This document shows, one piece after another, positions 57,826 to 64,000 of a stretch of DNA of 64,000 bases. Source of the DNA: Roseateles oligotrophus (GTDB lineage: Bacteria; Pseudomonadota; Gammaproteobacteria; Burkholderiales; Burkholderiaceae_C); NCBI RefSeq assembly GCF_014204525.1, contig NZ_JACHLP010000010.1, positions 1 through 64,000 on the forward strand, in the 5' to 3' direction. The translations under genes were made by a program, and so were the position numbers. The notes under the pieces are model-generated. The model was given only the letters and a program-made list of their open reading frames with translations. It was not told the origin of the DNA and ran no database searches. How positions within the stretch are numbered: position 1 is the first letter of the stretch; each line of letters begins with the position of its first letter.

Positions 57826-58776
57826 ATGAAGCGTTTCACAGCAGGCCCGCGTGGTTTTGCCCATCTTGCTCAATTCGTCCTGTCGCTGGCCGCCCTGGCC
57901 GGTCTGAGTGCCTGCGGTGGGGGGACTTCGCAGATCGAACCCTTCGCCCCCACCCGCATCATCACCTTTGGCGATGAGAGCAGCCTGATCAAGGCGGACG
58001 GCAAGAAGTACACCATCAATGCCGTGGACTCCATCACCGGCGCGATCGATTGCACGGCCAATCCCATCTGGGTGCAGCAACTGGCCCGCCGCTTCGGCCT
58101 GGTGTTCAAGGAATGCAACCCCAGCCAGATCGCCATCACCTCGGGTGTGATGTATGCCGAGCCCGAGGGCAATGTGGCCAGATTCCAGGCCCAGTTGGAC
58201 AAGCACTTCGCCACCGGCGGTTTCGGCCCCAAGGATCTGGTCACCGTGATGGTGGGGGCCAATGACATTGTCGAGCTGTACAAACAGTATCCGGCGCAGA
58301 ACAAGGACTCCTTGCTGGACGAGGCCCGTGCCCGCGCCCGCCTGCTGGCGGCCCAGGTCAACCGGATTGCCGATGCCAATGGCCGGATCGTCCTGGCGAC
58401 GGTCTTCGACCAGGGGGCAACGCCCTATGCCTTGCAGGAGAACATCGACAAGCTGGACAGCAGCCGCACCGTGTTCCTGAGCGAGCTGACCAAGGAATTC
58501 AATGAGGAAATGCGGGTCAGTATTCGCAACGATGGCCGCTTGATCGGCCTGGCGCTGGCGGATGAGCAGATCAAGTTCGCCGTCAAATACCCTTCGAGTG
58601 AAGTGAGCAAGCCGGCCTGCCTGAACACCGTCTCGGTGGACAACTGCACCACCAACACCCTTGTGGACAGCTCGGCGAGCGCCTGGCTGTGGGCCAATGA
58701 CAAGCTGCTGAGCCCCACGGGGCAAGAATTGATTGCCCGCGTCGCCCTGCAACGGGCCACCACCAACCCCTTCTGA
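57826..58776 (+). CDS. SGNH/GDSL-like hydrolase lipoprotein
   Basis: 316 aa from the ATG at 57826 (GGAG six bases upstream). Lipobox-type signal: FVLSLAALAGLSACGGG (C28 about). The SGNH fold is suggested by IITFGDESSLI (block I, but GDES instead of GDS), VTVMVGANDIVEL (block III with G-x-N-D) and a late polar/hydrophobic C-terminus. The missing consensus serine context and absence of a clear D-x-x-H block V suggest that catalysis may be lost or altered. It begins 19 bp after MITE-like element 2. Confidence 0.7.
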   Translation: MKRFTAGPRGFAHLAQFVLSLAALAGLSACGGGTSQIEPFAPTRIITFGDESSLIKADGKKYTINAVDSITGAIDCTANPIWVQQLARRFGLVFKECNPSQIAITSGVMYAEPEGNVARFQAQLDKHFATGGFGPKDLVTVMVGANDIVELYKQYPAQNKDSLLDEARARARLLAAQVNRIADANGRIVLATVFDQGATPYALQENIDKLDSSRTVFLSELTKEFNEEMRVSIRNDGRLIGLALADEQIKFAVKYPSSEVSKPACLNTVSVDNCTTNTLVDSSASAWLWANDKLLSPTGQELIARVALQRATTNPF

Positions 58777-58797
58777 CCCGGCGCTTCGTTTTGCCCT

Positions 58798-58830
58798 AAA
58801 GGCCCGGCCGCGCCTCGCTGCCGGGCCTTT
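58798..58830 (+). terminator. Hairpin after the SGNH lipoprotein gene
   Basis: AAAGGCCCGGC (58798-58808) pairs with GCCGGGCCTTT (58820-58830), 11 bp with an 11-base loop. The T run is only three bases, so termination may be inefficient. Confidence 0.55.
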
Positions 58831-58875
58831 GCGTTCCCACCCCGCCCGTTTCCTGCCTCTGACTACACTTGTTCC

Positions 58876-59634
58876 ATGACTGTTTTGTTGGCTCTTGATA
58901 GCTCCACCGAGGTGATGGCCATCGCCCTGAGCAGCCCCGCTGGCGAGTTCCATTTCGAGGCCGAAGGCGGGCCGCAGGCCTCGGTGCGGCTGCTGCCCGA
59001 AACCCAGGCCCTGCTGGCCCAGGCCGGCCTGCGCCTGGGCGATGTCGATGCCATCGCCTTCGGCCGCGGCCCCGGCGCCTTCACCGGCCTGCGCGCCGCT
59101 TGCGCCGTCGTGCAAGGCCTGGCTTTTGGCGTGGGCAAGCCGGTGCTGGCGATCGACAGCCTGATGCTGGTGGCCGAAGACGCGCGCCAGCAGGCGGCCG
59201 CGCAAGGTCAGGCCTTGAGCGGCCTGGTCTGGGTGGCGATGGATGCACGCATGGGCGAAATCTATGCGGCGGCCTTCCGCGTGCCGGCGCCGACCGGCCC
59301 GCTGCTCGAGGTTCAGCCCGCCGCGCTGTACAAGCCCGCGGCCTTGGCCGAGCTGTTGGATGCGCAGACCGAGGACTTTGCCCTGGCGGGCTCTGCCCTG
59401 GCCCTATTCGCCGAGGCCTTGGCCGCGCCCGAGGGGGGGCGGCCCCGCCGCGTCTGGCCGCAGACGCATTCGCGTGCGCGCGCCCTGGCCGCCCTGGCAC
59501 GCCAGGCCTGGGCCCAGGGCGGTGCCATGGACGCGGCCCTGGCCATGCCCGTCTATGTGCGCGACAAGGTGGCGCAGACGACGCAGGAGCGTCTGGATGC
59601 GCGGGCGGCGCAAGCCACCGCGGGCCGGCCATGA
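58876..59634 (+). CDS. tsaB: tRNA t6A modification protein TsaB
   Basis: 252 aa. ASKHA-type start LLALDSSTEVMAIAL, then FGRGPGAFTGLRAACAVVQGLAFGVGKPVLAIDSL (about 63-97), the TsaB signature. It scaffolds the TsaD/TsaE complex. Length is above the usual 230 aa because of an extended C-terminus. Its stop overlaps rimI by 4 bp (ATGA). Confidence 0.93.
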   Translation: MTVLLALDSSTEVMAIALSSPAGEFHFEAEGGPQASVRLLPETQALLAQAGLRLGDVDAIAFGRGPGAFTGLRAACAVVQGLAFGVGKPVLAIDSLMLVAEDARQQAAAQGQALSGLVWVAMDARMGEIYAAAFRVPAPTGPLLEVQPAALYKPAALAELLDAQTEDFALAGSALALFAEALAAPEGGRPRRVWPQTHSRARALAALARQAWAQGGAMDAALAMPVYVRDKVAQTTQERLDARAAQATAGRP

Positions 59635-60194
59635 GCGCCACGGCCGCCCAGCTCGCCATGCCTGCCGCGCCCTCGTCCGCGGGCCAGGCCTGTTTGCGGC
59701 CCCTGCGCCTGATCGATCTGCCCGCCATCATGGCGATCGAGAGGCGGGTCTATGCCCAGCCCTGGACCGAGGGCAATTTCATCGACTCCCTGGCCTCCGA
59801 CTATCCAGGTTTTGGCCTGTGGTTGGCGGGCGACCCAGGCAAAGAGCCCTTGCTGGCGGCCTATTTTTTAGCCATGAAGGGCGTGGGTGAGATGCATTTG
59901 CTGAATATTTCGGTGCGCCCCGAGAACCAGGGCCAGGGCCTGGCCCGGCGGATGCTGGACGCCCTGGTGCGGCTCTGCCGCAGCGAGGGCTGCGAGCAGC
60001 TGTGGCTGGAGGTGCGCACCAGCAATACCCGGGCGCGCGAGGTCTATCGCCGTTACGGCCTGCAGGAGGTGGGCCTGCGCCGTGCCTACTACCCGGCCCA
60101 CCAAGGCCAACGCGAGGATGCGGTGCTGATGAGTCTGCCGATTGATTTGATGGACCTGGGCCAGAACCCTGGCAGCGAAGAGGCCAGGCCATGA
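59631..60194 (+). CDS. rimI: Ribosomal-protein-S18-alanine N-acetyltransferase
   Basis: 187 aa. GNAT fold: LRPLRLIDLPAIMAIERRVY (about 22-41), PWTEGNFIDSL, then the acetyl-CoA loop VRPENQGQGLARRMLDALV (about 97-115) and YRRYGLQEVGLRRAYYP. An extra 20-residue N-terminal tail precedes the domain. RimI acetylates S18 in E. coli; several homologues have a wider N-terminal target range. It lies between tsaB and the UDG-like gene, all coupled by 4-bp overlaps. Confidence 0.9.
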   Translation: MSATAAQLAMPAAPSSAGQACLRPLRLIDLPAIMAIERRVYAQPWTEGNFIDSLASDYPGFGLWLAGDPGKEPLLAAYFLAMKGVGEMHLLNISVRPENQGQGLARRMLDALVRLCRSEGCEQLWLEVRTSNTRAREVYRRYGLQEVGLRRAYYPAHQGQREDAVLMSLPIDLMDLGQNPGSEEARP

Positions 60195-60859
60195 GCTGGG
60201 ATGCACGTCAGATGGCCATGCTGGCGGCCATGGGCTTGCGGGTCTGGCCGCGGCAGCCGCTGCAGGCGCAGCCGCCAAGCCCGCCGCCGGATGAGGCGCA
60301 GCCCCAGGCCGCGGCAGAGCCGCCGCGGCCCATCCCGCGCCAGGCCCTGGCCCGGCCCAGTCTGCCGGAGGCCGCCGCCCCGCAGCCGCAAGCTCCACAG
60401 GAATTGGCCGCCCAGCGCCTGCCGGTGCTGGGCGAGGGGGTCTCGCAGATACGCTGCCTGGTGGTGCTGGACAGCGAGGACGGCCAGCCCCTGGACGGCG
60501 AGGCCGGCCTGCTGCTGGCCAATCTGCTGCGCGCCATGGGCCTGGACACCACGGGCGACACGCCCCAGGACCTGCTCTGCAGCCCGCCCAGAGCCCGGCT
60601 GCAAGCCGAGCTGGCCCAGCAGATCGAGCGACTGCGGCCGCGGCTCATCCTGACCCTGGGGCCGCTGTCCAGCCAGGCCCTGCTGCAAAGCAGCGAGCCC
60701 CTGGGCCGCCTGCGCGGCCGGGTGCACGACTACCGCGGCATTCCCCTCGTTCCCAGCTATCACCCGGCCTATCTGCTGCGCCAGCAGGCCGACAAGCCCC
60801 GCGCCTGGGCCGATCTCTGCCTGGCCCTGGCGGCCTTGGACGGCAAGCTCACGACATGA
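60191..60859 (+). CDS. Uracil-DNA-glycosylase-fold protein, degenerate
   Basis: 222 aa. A Pro/Gln/Ala-rich N-terminus (about 20-75) precedes a UDG family 4-like fold: LDGEAGLLLANLLRAMGLDT, RPRLILTLGPLSSQALL, LGRLRGRVHDYRGIPLVPSYHPAYLLRQ. The active motif GE[A/P]PG is replaced by LDSEDGQP, and the C-x(2)-C ... C-x(~15)-C iron-sulfur set is reduced to isolated cysteines (IRCL, LLCSPP, DLCLAL). So it probably does not bind [4Fe-4S] or excise uracil. The gene order tsaB-rimI-UDG is normal. It overlaps the next gene by 4 bp. Confidence 0.78.
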   Translation: MSWDARQMAMLAAMGLRVWPRQPLQAQPPSPPPDEAQPQAAAEPPRPIPRQALARPSLPEAAAPQPQAPQELAAQRLPVLGEGVSQIRCLVVLDSEDGQPLDGEAGLLLANLLRAMGLDTTGDTPQDLLCSPPRARLQAELAQQIERLRPRLILTLGPLSSQALLQSSEPLGRLRGRVHDYRGIPLVPSYHPAYLLRQQADKPRAWADLCLALAALDGKLTT

Positions 60860-61968
60860 CCTCCCCCAGCCCTCTGCAAGCCCTGATCCAGCAACACATC
60901 CGCGATGCCGGCGGCTGGATAGGTTTCGACCGTTTCATGAGCCTGGCCCTGTACGCGCCGGGCCTGGGTTACTACAGCAATGAGCGGCAGAAATTCGGCC
61001 TGATGCCGCAGAGCGGCTCCGACTTCGTCACCGCGCCCGAGCTCTCGCCCCTGTTCGGCCAGGCCCTGGCCGCCCAGCTGGCCCAGGCCCTGGAGGCCAC
61101 CGGCACCCGTACAGTTTGGGAGTTTGGGGCCGGCACCGGCGCGCTGGCGGCCCAGTTGCTGCAAAGCCTGGGCGAGCGCATTGACCGCTACTGCATCGTC
61201 GACCTGTCCGCCAGCCTGGCCGCCCGCCAGGCCGAGCGCCTGCAGGCCCTGGGCCCGCTGGCCGACAAGGTGGAATGGGTGCAAGCCCTGCCGCCGTTTT
61301 TTGAAGGCGTGGTCATCGGCAACGAGGTGCTGGACGCCATGCCCGTGCAATTGCTGAGCTTTGATGGCCAGCGCTGGATGGAGCGCGGCGTGGCCCTGGG
61401 CGGCGAGCAGGAGGCGCAATTCGTCTACGCCGATCGACCCACCCATTTGCGGCCCTCGCTGATCTGCGACAGCGATGCCGCGCATTTCCCGCCCGGCACC
61501 GTCACCGAGATCCACAGCCAGGCCGAAGCCTTTGTGCGCACCCTGGCGGCCCAGCTCAAGCGCGGCGCCATCTTTCTGATCGACTACGGTTTCCCCGAGG
61601 GCGAGTACTACCACCCGCAGCGCGCGGGCGGCACCCTGATGTGCCATCACCAGCACCGGGCCGACCCCGATCCGCTGGTGCTGGTGGGCGAGAAAGACAT
61701 CACCGCCCATGTCAACTTCACCGGCATCGCCCTGGTGGCCCAGGACGCGGGCCTGAGCGTGCTGGGCTATACCAGCCAGGCCAATTTCCTGATCAACTGC
61801 GGCATCGTCGACCTGATGGCTGCGGCCTCACTGCCGCAACGCAGCATGGCCCACAAGCTGATCGCCGAGCATGAGATGGGCGAACTCTTCAAGGTCATAG
61901 GCCTGGCGGTGGGGCCGGAGTTCGAGGCCCTGGGCTTTGCCCAGGGGGATCGAAGCCACATGCTTTGA
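60856..61968 (+). CDS. MidA/NDUFAF7-like SAM-dependent methyltransferase
   Basis: 370 aa. RDAGGWIGFDRFMSLALYAPGLGYYS (about 16-41) is the DUF185 signature, followed by GSDFVTAPELSPLFGQALA, the SAM-binding WEFGAGTGALAAQLL (about 88-102) and VVIGNEVLDAMPVQLL (about 152-167). The mitochondrial homologue NDUFAF7 methylates a complex I subunit arginine; the bacterial substrate is unproven. It closes the tsaB-rimI-UDG run, after which the base composition falls. Confidence 0.88.
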   Translation: MTSPSPLQALIQQHIRDAGGWIGFDRFMSLALYAPGLGYYSNERQKFGLMPQSGSDFVTAPELSPLFGQALAAQLAQALEATGTRTVWEFGAGTGALAAQLLQSLGERIDRYCIVDLSASLAARQAERLQALGPLADKVEWVQALPPFFEGVVIGNEVLDAMPVQLLSFDGQRWMERGVALGGEQEAQFVYADRPTHLRPSLICDSDAAHFPPGTVTEIHSQAEAFVRTLAAQLKRGAIFLIDYGFPEGEYYHPQRAGGTLMCHHQHRADPDPLVLVGEKDITAHVNFTGIALVAQDAGLSVLGYTSQANFLINCGIVDLMAAASLPQRSMAHKLIAEHEMGELFKVIGLAVGPEFEALGFAQGDRSHML

Positions 61969-62049
61969 CATGCGCACGTCTTCAACCCGTACGCACAAGC
62001 CAGCCGTGGAGACTTGGCTTGGCGCGCGGATGAGGCTAACTGCGAGCCA

Positions 62050-63258
62050 TCAAACTGACGCAACTATTTGCCCAAGAATCTTGGACTCATGTGAGCCTGG
62101 GCTGCCGAAACTTTCGCCTTCGGCATTTGATCGCTTGAATGTGGCCATCGCAGAAATAAGAGACGAAACACTATGTTCAGTTGTTGCGGATAGAGCTGGG
62201 GCCAGACCGTCAAGCTGACCATTAGATTGGATGGATAACCAATTGATTGAATTTTCTCGGGTTGTGGAAAAAGTTTGGTCAATTCGAATTTCGTCCGCCG
62301 TCGTCGGAAGAACCTCATTTGAGACCTGCCAATTCTCTGACGAATTTTTGAGAATTGAACGAGCCATGTCAGAGAGGTTGAATTCCTGAGTGAGTTTGTC
62401 CAAAACCTCGTCTGCGCTCAGTCCATCATATTTTGACTGTTCCTGATGCGACAAGAAGTCGTCTCCTGCTGACATGGAATAGAGATTGCCGCCGACGAGA
62501 GCAGGTGGCTCCCAAGGTTCTGGTTCGAGCTTTTGTTTGTCTGAGCCGCCGCCTTCCCAAATCACGCCATTCCAGGGTTGCCAGCCGCCATTGCCACTGG
62601 ACGTCAAGCCAAGATACTGTTGAAAATTCTCAGAAAAACCAGCGTAAGGGGTGCGAATTGCCTCGGAAATTGCACCTATTGAACCCGAATTTCCAACAGG
62701 ACTGCTGTCAGGTGGTGTTGGCTCGTCTGGAGGAACGTACTTTGGGGGTGAGCCGGTAGTCGCAGCATCCTTGCAGGCCTTAATAAATCCAGGGTCCTGT
62801 GAAAAGAACTGGCTTGTGCTTTTGATGACAAATTGGTCGAGAGCCATTCCCTTTAGTCCTTGCCAAGTGGCTGCCATTTCCGCTGCCAGAATGACATTGC
62901 TCAATTCCAGTTGACCCTTTACGCCTGCAACCCCCATGGCCACACCATTTGCACCAGCTTCGTTTGCTATGGTGTAGGCGGTATATGCTGCCATACCTTC
63001 GCTGGTAAAACAGACTGAGTTTCGATCCTCGAATGTTTGTGCGCGGCTCCAGGCTGCCTTGTATGTGGAGGTATTGCTGGCATGGCCTAACTCGTGAGAA
63101 ATAATCTCATTGAGCGCACGGTCAATTGAAATATTTTTTTGTCTTGCAAGAATTGCGGCGTCGTTTTCATTAATGTAGATCACTCCGCCCTTTATTACTC
63201 CTCTCTCGGTGTCTAGGGCTGTATTGCTTTGGAAGGCGGTGGTGCTTTTAAAAAGCAA
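62050..63258 (-). CDS. HExxH metallopeptidase-like protein, apparent frameshift
   Basis: 402 aa from a TTG at 63258 with no ribosome-binding site. Near the start RALNEIISHELGHASNTSTYK carries a HExxH zinc motif; the middle is Pro/Gly-rich, and the C-terminal 100 residues (LSADEVLDKLTQEFNLSDMA, SVSSLISAMATFKRS) are helical and reminiscent of C-termini of large surface or toxin proteins. The 34-codon frame 63352-63248 upstream reads MSTFEDRIKNQVKSMRS ... TANVAF and would join this frame if one T were removed from the run at 63250-63254. No family I can name. The DNA is markedly poorer in GC than upstream. Confidence 0.6.
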   Translation of the reverse strand: MLFKSTTAFQSNTALDTERGVIKGGVIYINENDAAILARQKNISIDRALNEIISHELGHASNTSTYKAAWSRAQTFEDRNSVCFTSEGMAAYTAYTIANEAGANGVAMGVAGVKGQLELSNVILAAEMAATWQGLKGMALDQFVIKSTSQFFSQDPGFIKACKDAATTGSPPKYVPPDEPTPPDSSPVGNSGSIGAISEAIRTPYAGFSENFQQYLGLTSSGNGGWQPWNGVIWEGGGSDKQKLEPEPWEPPALVGGNLYSMSAGDDFLSHQEQSKYDGLSADEVLDKLTQEFNLSDMARSILKNSSENWQVSNEVLPTTADEIRIDQTFSTTRENSINWLSIQSNGQLDGLAPALSATTEHSVSSLISAMATFKRSNAEGESFGSPGSHESKILGQIVASV

Positions 63259-63352
63259 CGTTCGCAGTTTTTAGCCCCGTGTATATGGCGGCTGCTGTGT
63301 TGGATCTCATTGATTTAACCTGATTTTTGATGCGATCTTCGAATGTGCTCAT
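63248..63352 (-). CDS. Probable 5' part of the HExxH gene (out of frame)
   Basis: 34 codons beginning ATG at 63352 and ending TAA at 63248-63250, overlapping the downstream frame. Codon use (MSTFEDRIKNQ, SNTAAAIYTGLK) looks coding. The minus-strand junction GCTTTTTAAAAGC (63244-63256) has a T5 run; T4 would give GCT TTT AAA AGC and one continuous protein of about 435 aa. This could be a sequence error, a real mutation, or a programmed shift. Confidence 0.5.
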   Translation of the reverse strand: MSTFEDRIKNQVKSMRSNTAAAIYTGLKTANVAF

Positions 63353-63405
63353 GATTAATTGGCGTCAATACTTGTGTGATTGAAGGGTGAAATTTTTACT
63401 AAGTT

Positions 63406-64000
63406 CTATTTCCCGAAAGATAGGTAAAAAGAGCTTGTGCAGCTATTTTTGATGGTAAAACCTAATTCTGTATTTTTTACCCCAATTGGATTGATGATTG
63501 TGTATTGGTTGGGTGGGGTGACAGTGTATTTCTTCTCTCCTCCGTACGTGTGGGGAATTGGTGGTGGATGTCGAGTGCTGGGTGAGTCTGCTATTTTTTC
63601 AATTTCAAACTTGGTGAGGCATATGCCATCTTTTGGGGTTGCATTAAATGAAAATGTATTTGTTTCATCGGAGTCGATTGGTGATGATGTTGAAATTTGT
63701 ATTTTCTTAATGGATGTGCTTGCGAAATTTTCGTAATTGGTGTTACAAAACTTGTAGCTTGGAATGAATGGTATATTCTTGATATTGAATTCTCCGCAAG
63801 AATTTGTTGAGTTAATTGAATTTTTCTTGCTGTCAAGATCGAAATGTTTTTCAATTGATTCTCTGTTGGGGATATCTTCTGAGTTGAATTTGTTTAGCAA
63901 GAATTTAATTTCTTGAATGAGGTGTTCTTTTTTGTGGTCAAGCTTTTGTTGATTTGCAAATGTGCGCTGTTGGCAGGTGAGTGCAATCAAGAAAATGCAG
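63406..64000 (-). CDS. AT-rich gene of unknown function (5' end beyond the window)
   Basis: At least 198 codons, continuing past 64000. The visible N-terminal side (CIFLIALTC then QQRTFANQQKLDHKKEHLIQE) suggests a signal or membrane segment ending near a cysteine, then a helical stretch. The rest is Asn/Ser/Ile/Lys-rich with five cysteines (NSCGE, KFCNT, DGICL, KNSCT) and a proline patch HPPPIPHTYGG. I do not recognise it. It lies 53 bp upstream of the HExxH gene on the same strand and is the most AT-rich stretch in the window, so it is probably foreign. Confidence 0.55.
   Translation of the reverse strand, partial: CIFLIALTCQQRTFANQQKLDHKKEHLIQEIKFLLNKFNSEDIPNRESIEKHFDLDSKKNSINSTNSCGEFNIKNIPFIPSYKFCNTNYENFASTSIKKIQISTSSPIDSDETNTFSFNATPKDGICLTKFEIEKIADSPSTRHPPPIPHTYGGEKKYTVTPPNQYTIINPIGVKNTELGFTIKNSCTSSFYLSFGK

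Overview
The window is high-GC (roughly two thirds G+C by eye) chromosomal DNA from a betaproteobacterium of the order Burkholderiales. The evidence is the partial 5S rRNA, the gene orders def-fmt-htpX / LysM-dprA-smg and pgk-pyk-fba-purC-purE-purK-sua5, and the strong GC bias at third codon positions. A Roseateles/Paucibacter-like genus is my guess from overall gene flavour, not a proven assignment. No CRISPR array, intact insertion sequence, prophage or tRNA gene was found.

Layout. 1-90: 3' end of an rRNA operon and its terminator. 0.1-10.2 kb: mostly minus-strand metabolic genes (ThpR, MBL hydrolase, FadD-type ligase, orphan protein, HPPD with a divergent Lrp/AsnC regulator, TPMT-like methyltransferase, lone ABC membrane domain, HDOD protein) and two very small genes. 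10.2-10.6 kb: a gene-free stretch with strong palindromes. 10.6-17.4 kb: HTH-like protein, CreA, ChaA antiporter, and a branched-chain amino-acid-type ABC transporter in which LivM and LivG are one polypeptide and no binding protein is adjacent. 17.4-20.4 kb: thymidine kinase flanked by two paralogous zinc-ribbon miniproteins, then a PhnD-like/rhodanese fusion. 20.4-26.6 kb: a DeoR regulator and a compact trans-4-hydroxy-L-proline catabolic operon with its own GntR regulator and a palindromic operator at the promoter.

26.8-41 kb is housekeeping: yajC-secD-secF, a DUF1631 protein, smg, dprA, a LysM protein, def-fmt-htpX, a lipoprotein, a DUF2807 protein and azlCD. 41-57.7 kb is a glycolysis/purine backbone (pgk, maeB, pyk, fba, purC, purE, purK, sua5) interrupted by accessory genes: a DUF1016 PDDEXK protein, two divergent periplasmic-binding-protein-like paralogues separated by a relic of the pyk 3' end, an HTH/ATPase/STAS-like protein, a TPR protein and CnoX. 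Two hairpin-forming MITE-like elements (53.7 and 57.7 kb) lie in this stretch. 57.8-62 kb: SGNH-like lipoprotein, tsaB-rimI, a degenerate uracil-DNA-glycosylase-fold protein and a MidA-like methyltransferase. From about 62 kb to the end, base composition drops sharply to AT-rich. This carries a HExxH metallopeptidase-like gene with an apparent frameshift and a partial unknown gene: the edge of an acquired segment.

How the genes work together. HPPD degrades tyrosine-derived 4-hydroxyphenylpyruvate. The hydroxyproline operon converts trans-4-hydroxy-L-proline through its D-cis epimer and pyrroline-4-hydroxy-2-carboxylate to 2-ketoglutarate semialdehyde; the final dehydrogenase is not in this window. 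PurC/E/K share one pathway. TsaB and Sua5 are both in tRNA t6A synthesis. Def and Fmt act on the formyl group of initiator methionine. YajC-SecD-SecF form the accessory Sec complex. I see no complete undescribed multi-gene system; the most unusual features are the pyk-3'-end relic between paralogues, the paired miniproteins around tdk, the PhnD/rhodanese fusion and the frameshifted HExxH gene.
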